A stretch of DNA of 37,129 nucleotides from assembly GCA_900553185.1 (NCBI GenBank), contig USCT01000016.1, positions 1 to 37,129 on the forward strand. The letters are read 5' to 3'. Numbering within the stretch: position 1 is the first letter of the stretch; each line of letters begins with the position of its first letter. The stretch comes from an uncultured Bacteroides sp. Its GTDB lineage: Bacteria > Bacteroidota > Bacteroidia > Bacteroidales > Bacteroidaceae. This document shows, in pieces, positions 25,015 to 35,179 of this stretch. The notes beneath the pieces were generated by a model that worked only from the letters and a program-made list of their open reading frames with translations, made no database searches and was not told where the DNA came from. Position numbers and translations under genes: made by a program.

Positions 25015-25060
25015 AGAGTGATGCAGGCGAGGACCTCAATATCGTCTGTTCGTTTATGTT

Positions 25061-25125
25061 AAAACGTCCTCACGTTTGATAGAAAACATCTTCGTGTTTT
25101 ACTTCAAACGTGAGGACGTTTTTTT
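25061..25125. terminator. Large bidirectional terminator between mutL and the regulator
   Basis: A perfect 19-bp stem (25061-25079 with 25104-25122), a symmetrical 3-nt internal loop (TAG/ACT), and a second 6-bp stem AAAACA/TGTTTT closed by a TCTTCG loop. Seven T end it on the plus strand (25119-25125). The AAAA at the other side gives a short T-run for the minus-strand regulator. It separates housekeeping genes from the accessory locus. Confidence 0.92.
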
Positions 25126-25147
25126 ACGCCGTACTTTTGCCATGAGG

Positions 25148-28100
25148 TCAGGCCGAAGGCTGGGGCGTATCTGGGGCTTCTGCCGATGGCTTCTGATCGG
25201 TATGTGCGGCTACGAATTCACCCGGTTTGATACCGAACTGCTTCTGGAAACACTTGCTGAAGTAGGAAGGATTGTTGAATCCTACCATGTAGCTGACTTC
25301 GTTGATACGGTATTTGTTTTCCAGCAGCAGGCTGGCTGCCTTCTTGAGCCGGACCAGCTGGATCATTTCGTTCGGGGTGATGTTGGCCAGTCCTTTTATT
25401 TTGGCAAACAGGCCCGAGCGGCTGATGCAGAGTTTTTCGGCCAGGAAATCGACCGACAGTTCCGGATTGGCAAAGTTTTCTTCGATAATCCGGTTCATCT
25501 TGTCGAGGAAAGTCGCGTCTGCCTTGTTTTCGGCGATGGTATTGATCGGGATGGTCGGCATTTGTGAGAATTTTCTCCGTAGCTGGTTTCTCAGTTCCAG
25601 CAGGTTCTTGATGCAGGCCTCCAGGTATTGCAGGGAAAATGGTTTTTCTACATATACGTCTGCGCCACAGTTCATGCCTTCTATTTTGGAGTGTGTATCT
25701 GTTTTGGCAGTCAGCAGGATGAATGGAATGTGGCTGGTCAGTTGGTTGGCCCGTACAGCCTTGCACAGTTCTATACCATTCATGTTTGGCATCATCCAGT
25801 CACTGATGATGATGGATGCCTCATGATCTTTCAGAATCTCCAGGGCTTCGGCGCCGTCGGTGGCTGTCAACAGGGTATAGGTACTCTTGAAGTTGTCCGA
25901 CAGGAAATGAGTCATGTCCTCGTTGTCGTCTACAATCAGCATTACCTGCTGCTCGTTTTTGTGATTAGGCAGTACGGTTTCTTCCGGCAGGATGTCTTCC
26001 GGCAGCAGGGCCGTGTCGGCCTGTTTCACCACATGCTGCTGGTGTACGGGCAGTATGACGGTGAAGGTAGCTCCCATCATGGGTTGTGAGGAAACTTCTA
26101 TGATTCCGTGGTGTGCCTCTACGATGCCTTTTACAATGCTGAGTCCGATACCGGTTCCCGGTTTGTTCTCTGCTCCCTGATAGAACGGCTTGAATATTTT
26201 TTTCTGTTCATCCTGGCTCATTCCTCTTCCATTGTCGGCTACCTGAATGGTAAATGTCTGTTGGGAAGGTTGTTCGGAGAAGCTGACCTGAATCTGGTCT
26301 TTGGTATATTTGTTGGCATTGGTCAGCAGGTTGCTCAGTACCTTGGTAATGGCTTCCTTATCCAGGTCGGCCTGGAAGGAATCATCCGGATAATTGACCG
26401 TCAGTGTAATGCCTTTTTGCTTGAACGAGGGTTGAAAGCGTTCGCATACCGCTTTCATCAGCGGCTTGATGGACTGTGTACTGAAGGACATTCTCATTTC
26501 GTTCTGCTCCACTTTCCGGAAATCGAGCAGCTGGTTTACCAGATACAGCAGACGCTGGCTGTTCCGGTCGATGATTTCCAGGTCGTTCCGTACATTTTCG
26601 GGCAGGCTGATGGGTGCCTGCATGATTTTCTCCAGCGGGCCGATGATCAGTGATACCGGTGTGCGGATTTCGTGGGCTATCATGGTAAAGAAGTTGATTT
26701 TGGCTTCGTGTACTTCTTTTTCCTGGTTTTGCTGGATCTGTTTGATCTGTTTGGCATGTTTCTTTTCACTTTTTCCGATCAGGTACCGGAATACAAGGCC
26801 GATGAGGCAGAAAAACAGAATGACGTATCCTATTTTGAAGGGTAGTGTCTGATAAAAAGGCGGATGTATGATGATTCTCAGCGTTGCTTCCCGGTCGCTC
26901 CAGATCAGGTCGTTGTTGGACGCTTTGACCCGGAAAGTATAGGTGCCTGCCGGCAGGTTGGTGTAGGTTGTACTGTGTTGTGAACCCACGTAGTTCCATT
27001 CCTTGTCGAATCCTTCCAGTTTATAGGCATATTGGTTTTTTTCAGGAGTGCAGTAGCTTAGGGCCGCATAGTTGAGTGTGATGACATTGTCTTTGTAACT
27101 CAGGTGGATTTCTTTCAGCCGGTCGATGGGAGCGGGTAGAATGCCGTCAGGGTCTGTAGCTATCCGGTGGTTGAAAATTTCCAGTCCGGTGATGACTATC
27201 TGTGGCTTTTGGGTATTCAGTTTCAGCAGGTGCGGATAGAAGGTATTGAATCCGTTGATACTGCCAATGAAAAATTCCCCGTTACGCGTCTTCAGGCCGG
27301 AAGCCATGACGAAGGCTTCGCTTTGCAGTCCGTCGCTTTTCGTAAAAATCTGTATGTCGCCTGTTTCCGGTGTGTATTTTACCAGTCCTTTGGCAGTGGT
27401 CAGCCACAGGCTGTTTTCTCCTTCCAGAATAGCGCTGATGCTTTCATTGTTTATTTTGAGAGGCTGATGAACGAAGGTATCTTGCTCCGCATTGTACCGG
27501 TACAGTCCCTCGCTGGTAGCAACCCACAATTCATTTTCGCGGTTGATGCATAAATGGTTGATGTAGGAACAGTTGAGTCCTTGCGCTTTTTCGTATTTTT
27601 TCCATACATCTTTCTCCGGAATGTATTTGAATATACCCCTTCCTTGTGTGGCTATCCAGATGTTTCCTTTGGCGTCCTCCTGCATTTCAATGATGAGCGC
27701 ATCGAGGTTTTTGATGGTTGTAAACCGGTCTGTTTGTGGGTTATACAGACAGACACCACTCATGGAACCGGTCCAGATACGTCCCCGGCTGTCTTTCAGA
27801 AACGCATAGATACTCGATACGTCCAGACCGTTGTTTGTGTTGTAGTTCCTGACCTGTCCGTTCTGTGTGTTCAATACCTGGATGCCGTTGCTGTAGGTTC
27901 CTATCCATAATTCATGTCCCACCATGCAAAGCGCATGCTGGTTGCTGGTACGTACCTTTTCTCTTCCGGGAAAATCGACAAATTGTTCCGTTGACGGCAC
28001 AAAGCAGCTCAGTCCGCCGTCGTCGGAGGCAATCCATACATTTCCTTGTTCGTCCTCGAGGAACCGGCTGATGATTTTGCTTTGGAAATAGGTGTAGTCT

Positions 28101-29134
28101 TCCGATGCGGAATAGCCTTTGAACTGTCCGCTATAGGGAGGAAGGTAATTTACTCCGTTGTAGTAGGTACCGATCCATATTCCTCCTTCCCGGTCTTTCA
28201 GCATCGGATAGATAAATTTGTCGGACAGGGATGTGTTTGTCTCTCCGTAACAGCTGTAGAGTTTGCTTTCCTGAGTTGTCTGGTTGAAGATGGTCAGTCC
28301 GTCGTCCGATCCGATAAAGAGGATTTCGGGAGAGTATTCGATGATGGAATGGATGTGAGATATTTTATCTTTTCCTGAATTCCTGAATTTCTCTACTTGC
28401 CGCGTATTGGGATTGAGTTTCCAGATTCCTTCTTCCCAGGTTCCTATCCAGAGATTCTGTGAGGCATCTTCCCAAAGTGCCATTGAATGAATGCCTCTGT
28501 CTTCTCCTTCAATCCGGAAAATCTCAAATTTATTGGTGACTTTGTTCAGGCGGTATAAATTGCTTAATCCGGTAGCCCAGATATTGTTCTGTTTGTCGTT
28601 TAGCATGAAAAGGATGATGCCGTCGCCTTGTGGAATATCGAATTGTGTCAGCTTTCCGGATTGTGTGTTGTACTGAAAGACTTCCTGCTTGCGGGTAGCA
28701 ATCCAGATATTCTTGTCCTTGTCATAGATCATGTGGTTTACCCACGAGCTGATGGACACCCCCTCTTCGGTTTCTATGTTGAATGGTGTGAATTTGTCTT
28801 CTTCCTGATTGTAGATATAGACTCCGTTTTCTGTTCCTATCCAGATTTCCTTGTCGTTGATTTCGCAGATGGTATTGATACTGTTTCCCTGCAGGTTCTG
28901 ATAGCGTGGATTTTTTTTCTGGTAGAATACGAACTGCGTACCGTCGAACCGGCTGATTCCGTTGTCGGTTCCAATCCAGATGTATCCTTTGCGATCCTGG
29001 ATGATGGATGATATCCCATTGGAAGAGATTCCGTTTTCTATGTTGTAATGGCGGAAATGAAACTTGTTGGGCAGTATGGCATTTCCCGCTTGTACGGTCA
29101 GTAATAGAATGATCAGGCAGACAAGTGTTCTCAT
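25148..29134 (-). CDS. Hybrid two-component system sensor/regulator (HTCS)
   Basis: A 1328-residue one-protein signalling system of the type that controls polysaccharide utilization loci. In order: signal peptide (1-19); periplasmic beta-propeller repeats to about 640 (recurring WIGT units with a following G); Y_Y_Y domain (about 690-758, YKLEGFDKEW); transmembrane helix (about 768-785); HisKA with phosphoacceptor His821 in AHEIRTP; HATPase with NANKY, DNGRGM and GTGIGLSIV; receiver domain with acid pair 1069-1070, phosphoacceptor Asp1112 and Lys1164; and an AraC-type DNA-binding domain (about 1205-1308). All key residues are intact. It is divergent from GH127-susC-susD, the usual arrangement for local control. 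The ligand is probably an oligosaccharide released from the locus's glycan. Confidence 0.96.
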   Translation of the reverse strand: MRTLVCLIILLLTVQAGNAILPNKFHFRHYNIENGISSNGISSIIQDRKGYIWIGTDNGISRFDGTQFVFYQKKNPRYQNLQGNSINTICEINDKEIWIGTENGVYIYNQEEDKFTPFNIETEEGVSISSWVNHMIYDKDKNIWIATRKQEVFQYNTQSGKLTQFDIPQGDGIILFMLNDKQNNIWATGLSNLYRLNKVTNKFEIFRIEGEDRGIHSMALWEDASQNLWIGTWEEGIWKLNPNTRQVEKFRNSGKDKISHIHSIIEYSPEILFIGSDDGLTIFNQTTQESKLYSCYGETNTSLSDKFIYPMLKDREGGIWIGTYYNGVNYLPPYSGQFKGYSASEDYTYFQSKIISRFLEDEQGNVWIASDDGGLSCFVPSTEQFVDFPGREKVRTSNQHALCMVGHELWIGTYSNGIQVLNTQNGQVRNYNTNNGLDVSSIYAFLKDSRGRIWTGSMSGVCLYNPQTDRFTTIKNLDALIIEMQEDAKGNIWIATQGRGIFKYIPEKDVWKKYEKAQGLNCSYINHLCINRENELWVATSEGLYRYNAEQDTFVHQPLKINNESISAILEGENSLWLTTAKGLVKYTPETGDIQIFTKSDGLQSEAFVMASGLKTRNGEFFIGSINGFNTFYPHLLKLNTQKPQIVITGLEIFNHRIATDPDGILPAPIDRLKEIHLSYKDNVITLNYAALSYCTPEKNQYAYKLEGFDKEWNYVGSQHSTTYTNLPAGTYTFRVKASNNDLIWSDREATLRIIIHPPFYQTLPFKIGYVILFFCLIGLVFRYLIGKSEKKHAKQIKQIQQNQEKEVHEAKINFFTMIAHEIRTPVSLIIGPLEKIMQAPISLPENVRNDLEIIDRNSQRLLYLVNQLLDFRKVEQNEMRMSFSTQSIKPLMKAVCERFQPSFKQKGITLTVNYPDDSFQADLDKEAITKVLSNLLTNANKYTKDQIQVSFSEQPSQQTFTIQVADNGRGMSQDEQKKIFKPFYQGAENKPGTGIGLSIVKGIVEAHHGIIEVSSQPMMGATFTVILPVHQQHVVKQADTALLPEDILPEETVLPNHKNEQQVMLIVDDNEDMTHFLSDNFKSTYTLLTATDGAEALEILKDHEASIIISDWMMPNMNGIELCKAVRANQLTSHIPFILLTAKTDTHSKIEGMNCGADVYVEKPFSLQYLEACIKNLLELRNQLRRKFSQMPTIPINTIAENKADATFLDKMNRIIEENFANPELSVDFLAEKLCISRSGLFAKIKGLANITPNEMIQLVRLKKAASLLLENKYRINEVSYMVGFNNPSYFSKCFQKQFGIKPGEFVAAHTDQKPSAEAPDTPQPSA

Positions 29135-29197
29135 ATTGATTTGTTATACGTTTTTACAAAGTTGCTTAAAAAGTTTGAAAAAAGCTGTTAATTTCGG

Positions 29198-29240
29198 CTG
29201 GAAAATAGCACGGAAAATTATAAATATCTGGAAATCAGCA
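29198..29240. repeat. Imperfect 13-bp direct repeat upstream of the HTCS
   Basis: CTGGAAAATAGCA (29198-29210) and CTGGAAATCAGCA (29228-29240) agree at 11 of 13 positions and start exactly 30 bp apart, about three helical turns. They lie 64-106 nt upstream of the regulator start, where an autoregulatory site could be. Confidence 0.4.
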
Positions 29241-29282
29241 TTTAAAATTTACCTTTTTATTTAAAGGCATATAAAAGTGTAA

Positions 29283-29309
29283 TTGACGGTTGACAAGTGA
29301 GCTTGACGG
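29283..29309. repeat. TTGACGG direct repeat, candidate operator
   Basis: TTGACGG occurs at 29283-29289 and 29303-29309, starts 20 bp apart, with a third TTGAC at 29290-29294. Two-turn spacing of direct repeats is what an AraC-type DNA-binding domain can contact. The distance to the PUL promoter (about 220 nt) is long for direct activation. Confidence 0.3.
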
Positions 29310-29452
29310 CCGGTTGCTGGGATTGGGTAGAAAGAGCAGGCCGACACCAGGTTAAGGATATTTAGGCCTGAACGAATGGGATTTTTGTCTAAATCGATGC
29401 AAAAAAAGTCTATAATTATAATTCAATTCATTGATATGTAATGGTTTAATGA

Positions 29453-29482
29453 TTGTCTGACAACAGCGCCGGATCCGACAAT
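29453..29482. repeat. TTGTC/GACAA repeats upstream of the PUL promoter
   Basis: TTGTC-T-GACAA at 29453-29463 is a perfect 5-1-5 palindrome, and GACAAT recurs at 29477-29482, 18 bp after the first GACAA. It lies 50-79 nt upstream of the -7 box, a good place for an activator, but the motif is short. Confidence 0.4.
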
Positions 29483-29531
29483 TTTCATAGGAGTATAGAC
29501 TATCTTTTTATTCTTTTTTTTCTTTAATTAA

Positions 29532-29539
29532 TACATTTG
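29532..29539 (+). promoter_or_regulatory. Bacteroidota -7 box for the GH127-susCD operon
   Basis: TACATTTG matches TAnnTTTG, giving a leader of about 27 nt before the ATG at 29574. The -33 region is a T-rich stretch without TTTG, as expected if an activator is needed. Confidence 0.65.
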
Positions 29540-29573
29540 CTGAAAATAAGAAACCAAAAAAATTTATACCAAT

Positions 29574-32012
29574 ATGAAAAGCAGACTTCTCTTTTTGATG
29601 AGCGGACTTGCGGTGTGGGGGACATTCTCTTGCAGTGAACCGACTTATCAGCAACCGGACGCTCCAATTCAGGAGGTACCTTTCACGCAAGTACATATTA
29701 ATGATGGCTTCTGGTCACCTCGTATCGAGACCAATCGTACTGTTTCCATTCCTTCTGCTTTTAAGGAATGCGAGAAGAACGGCCGCTTCGACAATTTCGC
29801 CATTGCGGGCGGTTTGAAAAAGGGAGAACATCGGGGCGATTTTTCGTTTGACGATACAGACCCCTATAAGGTAATAGAAGGAGCCTCTTATTCACTGGCG
29901 GTGAAATACGATCCCAACCTGGACCATTACCTCGACAGCGTGATCACCATTATTGCCGCCGCACAGGAACCGGACGGGTATCTGACTACCTGCGTAACCA
30001 ACAAGTGCTACCGGCTTTCCGGCTGGTGGGGACGTTCCAAATGGGAAAAGCTGAACAGCCACGAATTGTATAACAGCGGTCACATGTACGAGGCTGCCAT
30101 TGCTCATTATCGGGCTACCGGTAAGCGTACTTTTCTTGATGTGGCCATCAAGAATGCCGATCTGGTCTGCAAGGTTTTCGGTCCGGGCGAGGGGCAGAAA
30201 CACGTGCCTTCCGGTCATCCCATCATCGAAATGGCCTTGTGTAAGTTATACAAGGTGACCGGCGATGAGAAATACCTCAACATGGCGAAATATTTCGTGG
30301 AAGAAACCGGTCGCGGTACCGATGGACATAAACTGAGTGAATACAGTCAGGACCACAAACCAATTCTTCAGCAGGATGAAATTGTAGGTCATGCGGTACG
30401 TGCAGGCTATCTTTATTCGGGCGTAGCCGATGTGGCGGCTCTGACCAACGATACGGCTTATTCCCATGCCCTGACCCGTCTGTGGGACAATCTGGTGAGC
30501 AAGAAGCTGTATATCACCGGTGGTATGGGTTCACGGGCACAGGGAGAAGGTTTCGGCCCGAACTATGAACTGCAGAACCATACCGCCTATTGCGAGACCT
30601 GTGCGGCCATCGCCAATGTGTACTGGAATTACCGCATGTTCCTGGCTACGGGAGAATCCAAATACATGGATGTGCTGGAACGTGCCTTGTACAACGGTGT
30701 CATTTCAGGTGTTTCCCTGAGTGGCGATAAGTTCTTCTACGACAATCCGCTGGAATCCATGGGCGAGCACGACCGTCAGCCGTGGTTCGGTTGTGCCTGC
30801 TGTCCGGGTAATGTAACCCGTTTCATGGCTTCTGTCTCCAATTATGTATACGCTATCCAGCAGAACGATATTTATGTAAACCTTTATATCCAGGGAAAAG
30901 CTGAAATGCAGACAGCCGACAACAAGGTGACTCTTGAACAGACGACCGATTATCCGTGGAACGGTAAGGTTTCTATCAAGGTTACTCCGGAAAAGGAAAG
31001 CAACTTTGCAATCCGTCTTCGCATCCCGAGCTGGCTGAAGACAGCGCCGGTGGCCTCTGACCTGTATGCCTATACTGATGCGGCCAAGAAATATACCTTG
31101 AAAGTCAACGGCAAGGCTGTACGCGGTGCTGAGGGCGACGGATACGAAACCCTTGTACGTACATGGAAACCGGGTGATGTCATCGAACTGGAAATGCCGA
31201 TGGATGTCCGCCGTATCAAGGCTAATGATAAAGTGGAAGTGGACCGTGGTATGGTGGCCCTTGAACGTGGTCCGATCATGTTCTGTCTGGAAGGCAAGGA
31301 TCAGGCCGACAGTACGGTCTTCAACAAATTTATTCCGGAAGGGACCCCGATAGAGGCTACCTACCATGCCGATTTGCTGAAGGGTGTGATGGTACTGAGT
31401 GGTACGGCCAAGGAATTGGGTAAGGATGGTAGTGTGAAAGATGTACCGTTCAAGGCCATTCCTTATTCTACCTGGGATAACCGTGGTTCCGATCAGATGG
31501 AAGTCTGGATTCCGGAAACCAAGGAATATGCTACTCCGACACCGGAACCGACCATCGCTTCCAAAGCAAAGACCTTTACCATCCAGGCTGCTATCCAGAA
31601 AGATGCGCCTGAATCGGCAGCCGTGATGTCATACGCATGGGGCGTGAACGACCAGTGGGAACCGAAACGTTCATCCGATACTTCCAAACCTTATTTCTAC
31701 TGGTGGTTGAAAGACGGAACGCTTGAATCTCTGGCTTACGAGTTCGATCAGCCGTATACCGTATCGAAGGTAGAAGTATACTGGCTTGATTTCGATCATT
31801 ACGACGGCAATTTCCGGGTACCGCAAAGTTGGAAGCTCTATTACAAGAATGGAAATTCCTGGAAAGAAGTAGAAACCAGTGACCAATATGGTGTAGAAAA
31901 AGACAAATATAACGTAGTCAGCTTCAAGCCGGTCAAGACTACCGGATTGAAAATCTCCGCACAGCTTCAGAAAGGGGCCTCGGGAGGTATTATAGAATGG
32001 AAAGTAGAGTGA
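29574..32012 (+). CDS. GH127 beta-L-arabinofuranosidase lipoprotein
   Basis: An 812-residue glycoside hydrolase of family 127 (DUF1680), which releases terminal beta-L-arabinofuranose by a zinc-bound cysteine nucleophile. In the characterised HypBA1 the key residues are Glu322, Glu338, Cys340, Cys417 and Cys418. Here Glu325, Glu341, Cys343, Cys409 and Cys410 keep the first three spacings and the Cys pair. A signal with Cys20 (TFSC) suggests a lipoprotein, though the box is not canonical. The first part is the (alpha/alpha) barrel, followed by beta domains. The last 150 residues (about 660-812) look like a beta-sandwich of the F5/8-C (discoidin) type and may bind carbohydrate. It is the first gene of the operon, 25 nt before susC. 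Confidence 0.9.
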   Translation: MKSRLLFLMSGLAVWGTFSCSEPTYQQPDAPIQEVPFTQVHINDGFWSPRIETNRTVSIPSAFKECEKNGRFDNFAIAGGLKKGEHRGDFSFDDTDPYKVIEGASYSLAVKYDPNLDHYLDSVITIIAAAQEPDGYLTTCVTNKCYRLSGWWGRSKWEKLNSHELYNSGHMYEAAIAHYRATGKRTFLDVAIKNADLVCKVFGPGEGQKHVPSGHPIIEMALCKLYKVTGDEKYLNMAKYFVEETGRGTDGHKLSEYSQDHKPILQQDEIVGHAVRAGYLYSGVADVAALTNDTAYSHALTRLWDNLVSKKLYITGGMGSRAQGEGFGPNYELQNHTAYCETCAAIANVYWNYRMFLATGESKYMDVLERALYNGVISGVSLSGDKFFYDNPLESMGEHDRQPWFGCACCPGNVTRFMASVSNYVYAIQQNDIYVNLYIQGKAEMQTADNKVTLEQTTDYPWNGKVSIKVTPEKESNFAIRLRIPSWLKTAPVASDLYAYTDAAKKYTLKVNGKAVRGAEGDGYETLVRTWKPGDVIELEMPMDVRRIKANDKVEVDRGMVALERGPIMFCLEGKDQADSTVFNKFIPEGTPIEATYHADLLKGVMVLSGTAKELGKDGSVKDVPFKAIPYSTWDNRGSDQMEVWIPETKEYATPTPEPTIASKAKTFTIQAAIQKDAPESAAVMSYAWGVNDQWEPKRSSDTSKPYFYWWLKDGTLESLAYEFDQPYTVSKVEVYWLDFDHYDGNFRVPQSWKLYYKNGNSWKEVETSDQYGVEKDKYNVVSFKPVKTTGLKISAQLQKGASGGIIEWKVE

Positions 32013-32037
32013 TTATAAACCTTTAAATATAAGCAAG

Positions 32038-35000
32038 ATGAATACACATTTAAATCGCATGTTGTTTAGTCGCGCATTTGTGAAAGTGTCGGCATGTGTG
32101 GTGCTCTCTGCCGGTTGTCTGCCTGTGGCAACTTATGCGGAGGCTAGTGGATCGCCGGTTGCTCAGGAGGTTTTGCAGCAGAAGGCGATCTCGGGTAAGG
32201 TGGTAGATTCAAAAGGCGAACCTATTATTGGTGCGAATGTGATGGAGAAAGGTACTACCAATGGTACGATTACTGATTTTGACGGAAACTTTAGTTTGAA
32301 AGTTTCGGCCAATAGTGTAATAGTAGTTAGTTATATTGGCTATAAGTCCATTGAAATTTCTGGATCTCAAATAAAGGCAGGAGGTCAGATAACCTTAAAG
32401 GAAGATACAGAATTGATGGATGAAGTTGTGGTAGTAGGTTATGGAACACAGAAAAAGGCTACTTTGACAGGATCAGTTTCTTCTATTGGCGGAGATGATT
32501 TAAAGAAGATTTCTACAGCCAATCTGACGAATACCCTTGCAGGTAAGACGGCGGGTGTCATTGCGAACACGCGAAGTGGTGAGCCGGGAGCTGATGATGC
32601 TGAAATTCTGATTCGTGGTAAAGGTACTTTAGGAAGTACAGCTCCGTTGATTGTGGTTGATGGAATTGCGGACCGTTCTTTTGGTCGTTTGAATGCGGAA
32701 GATATAGAATCTATTTCTGTATTGAAGGATGCTTCTGCTGCAATTTATGGAGCGCGCGCAGCCAATGGAGTTATTCTTGTGACTACGAAACGTGGTAAGG
32801 AAGGTAAGGTAAAGGTGAATTATAGCGGCAACGTTTCAATTTCCCAGCCTACTCGTATTCCTCAGATGCTGGATGCCTATCAATATGCTACTTATGTAAA
32901 TGAATTTGATGCAGCACAGGGGAATTCATTGACTTACCCGGAGACTGCTCTTGCCAAAATTCTGGATGGTAGTGACCAGATAAATTATCCTAATACTAAT
33001 TGGTGGAATGCTGTTGCTAAAGACTGGGCAACTAACACCGAACACAGCTTGTCTATTAGTGGAGGTAATGATCGCTTCTCATTCTATACGTCAGCCCAGT
33101 ATCTGTATCAGGATGTAATCTACAAGAATAGTCCGCAGAATTATAATCAGTACCAGTTTACTACTAATCTGGATACGAAGATTACAAAAGCGATCAAGTT
33201 TAGTATGGATATTCTGGGACGCCAGACAGTCAATAATAGAGGCGTATATTCGACGGAAGATTTGTTTGGATATTTCTTGACCACAAGTCCTATGGCAGCG
33301 CCATATTATCCGAATGGTATGTTGAGAATTGGTCACGATGGTATTACGAACAATGCGGTGTTAATGGTTTCTGACCTGCCAGGAACGGATAAAACCACGA
33401 ATAATACATTGAATCTGAAACCAAGACTGCGTATAGATCTGGATGCACTGACTTCCGGATTGTATTTGGAAGGATATGCTGCATTGGACTATACATTCGA
33501 TAATGGAAAGACCCAAAATACTCCTTATGACATTTATTCTTATGATGCGGCTACGGGTGAATATATTAATCACCGGGATGCGACTGGAGCCATCAGTTCC
33601 GGTTCGTGGTCAAGCAATAGCAGTACAATAACTTTGAATGCTCGTATCGGATATAATCGTACATTTAATGATGTACATAAGGTAGATGCTTTCGTAGCAT
33701 ACGAACAATGTAAGTATAATTACAATTATTTGTATGGTTATCGTACGAATTATATATCTTCTGCGTTGCCTGATCTGGATTACGGAAGTACCGATAAGGA
33801 TGATCAGAGCAATGCCGGAAGTTCGAATGAGACAGCTCGTCAGAACTGGTTCGGGCGTATCAACTATGGTTATAAGGACAAGTATCTTGCCGAATTTACC
33901 TTGCGTTATGATGGTTCCATGAATTTTGCCCCCGGACATCGTTGGGGCTTGTTCCCGGGATTTTCTGCCGGCTGGGTAATGTCTGAGGAAAAGTTCTTTG
34001 AGCCTTTGAAGAATGTGGTCAGTTTCTTTAAACTGAAAGGTTCATGGGGTATGATGGGTAATGATAATATTTCTGCTTATCAGTATCTCTCCATGTATGG
34101 TTTTACAAATGCAGGTTATACATTTGGCAAGGATCCTGTATTTGCACAAGGTGTCTATGAAACTGTTACTGCGAATCCTTTGGTTACATGGGAAACAGCG
34201 AAGACCTGGAATGTAGGATTCTCTTCTCAATTCCTGGGTGGTAAGTTTGGATTGGATTTTGATTATTTCCAGTCACGTCGTAGTGATATTTTGATTACAC
34301 GTAATGCTTCCATTCCTACTTATTCAGGATTGTCACTTCCATCAGAGAATTTGGGTAAGGTAAAGAATCATGGTTTCGAAGTTATTGCTACTTACCGTGA
34401 TAATGCCGGAGATTTTGATTGGGGTGTAACTGGAAATGTGACTTATGCAAAGAATGAAGTGGTTTACATGGATGAAGCGATTGATACTCCTGAATGGCAA
34501 CGTCAGACCGGACATCCTATTGATGGAGGTATATATTATCAGGCCTTAGGTATTTATCAGTCACAGGCTGAAATTGATGCCACTCCGCATCTGGCAGGTA
34601 CCAAGGTTGGAGACTTGATCTATCAGGATACCAATAATGATGGAAATATTACCTGGGATGACGCTGTACGTAGAGATAAGTCTGCTACTCCGAAATGGAT
34701 CTTTGGATTGACGTTGAATGGCTCATGGAAAGGTTTTGATGTAAACGCATTCTTCCAGGGACAGGCAGATGTGGAAATACTGGTTCAGCCTACCATGAAT
34801 ATGGCAACCGATTTTTATGAAGGCCGCTGGAGTGATTCGAATACAGCTGAACAGAATTTAGCAGCTAAATGGCCGCGGGCATTCATGAAAGAATCTCAGG
34901 TGGATGGACGTAACTCACAGTCTTCTACCTGGTGGCTTCGGGATGCATCGTTTGTACGTTTGAAATCATTGGAGATTGGTTATACTTTCCCTAGTGCGTG

Positions 35001-35160
35001 GACAACCAAGTTGGGTATAGAAAATCTTCGTGTGTATGCAAATGGTAATAATCTGTTTACTATTGATGGAGTGGATATCTTTGATCCGGAAATGACATCA
35101 GGAATAAAGGGTTATCCTATTCAGCGTGCATGGACATTTGGCTTGAATGTGACTTTCTAA
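32038..35160 (+). CDS. susC: SusC-family TonB-dependent outer-membrane transporter
   Basis: A 1040-residue outer-membrane importer for oligosaccharides. A signal peptide ends near TYAEA (about 35). A carboxypeptidase-D-like regulatory domain follows (about 50-125, ISGKVVDSKGEPIIGANV...). Next come the TonB-box-like DEVVVVGYGTQKK (129-140), the plug (about 140-260, with ISVLKDASAAIYGARAANG), and a 22-strand barrel ending in a terminal aromatic (NVTF). There is no N-terminal STN domain, so an ECF sigma/anti-sigma route is not expected, in line with control by the HTCS. susD follows after 19 nt. The DNA looks more AT-rich than that of the GH127 gene just upstream. Confidence 0.96.
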   Translation: MNTHLNRMLFSRAFVKVSACVVLSAGCLPVATYAEASGSPVAQEVLQQKAISGKVVDSKGEPIIGANVMEKGTTNGTITDFDGNFSLKVSANSVIVVSYIGYKSIEISGSQIKAGGQITLKEDTELMDEVVVVGYGTQKKATLTGSVSSIGGDDLKKISTANLTNTLAGKTAGVIANTRSGEPGADDAEILIRGKGTLGSTAPLIVVDGIADRSFGRLNAEDIESISVLKDASAAIYGARAANGVILVTTKRGKEGKVKVNYSGNVSISQPTRIPQMLDAYQYATYVNEFDAAQGNSLTYPETALAKILDGSDQINYPNTNWWNAVAKDWATNTEHSLSISGGNDRFSFYTSAQYLYQDVIYKNSPQNYNQYQFTTNLDTKITKAIKFSMDILGRQTVNNRGVYSTEDLFGYFLTTSPMAAPYYPNGMLRIGHDGITNNAVLMVSDLPGTDKTTNNTLNLKPRLRIDLDALTSGLYLEGYAALDYTFDNGKTQNTPYDIYSYDAATGEYINHRDATGAISSGSWSSNSSTITLNARIGYNRTFNDVHKVDAFVAYEQCKYNYNYLYGYRTNYISSALPDLDYGSTDKDDQSNAGSSNETARQNWFGRINYGYKDKYLAEFTLRYDGSMNFAPGHRWGLFPGFSAGWVMSEEKFFEPLKNVVSFFKLKGSWGMMGNDNISAYQYLSMYGFTNAGYTFGKDPVFAQGVYETVTANPLVTWETAKTWNVGFSSQFLGGKFGLDFDYFQSRRSDILITRNASIPTYSGLSLPSENLGKVKNHGFEVIATYRDNAGDFDWGVTGNVTYAKNEVVYMDEAIDTPEWQRQTGHPIDGGIYYQALGIYQSQAEIDATPHLAGTKVGDLIYQDTNNDGNITWDDAVRRDKSATPKWIFGLTLNGSWKGFDVNAFFQGQADVEILVQPTMNMATDFYEGRWSDSNTAEQNLAAKWPRAFMKESQVDGRNSQSSTWWLRDASFVRLKSLEIGYTFPSAWTTKLGIENLRVYANGNNLFTIDGVDIFDPEMTSGIKGYPIQRAWTFGLNVTF

Positions 35161-35179
35161 TATATTAATGTAGGATAAG

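Larger units (their letters stand above)
29135..29573. other. Divergent control region between the HTCS and the PUL
   Basis: A 439-nt AT-rich region without a convincing ORF. It should carry the regulator's own promoter (minus strand; only a weak CAACTTTG-like box just upstream of 29134), the PUL promoter near 29532, and regulator operators. The separate repeats are listed as their own features. The middle (29290-29390) is more GC-rich and shows nothing further. Confidence 0.6.

Noticed and set aside
25061..25125. Cruciform replication or integration element after mutL
   Set aside because: The T-run, convergent gene ends and stem-loop shape fit a bidirectional terminator fully.
29064..29264. 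Small plus-strand ORF over the start of the HTCS gene
   Set aside because: It overlaps the regulator's coding start and control region and encodes a Lys/Ile-rich sequence with no start signal or family resemblance.
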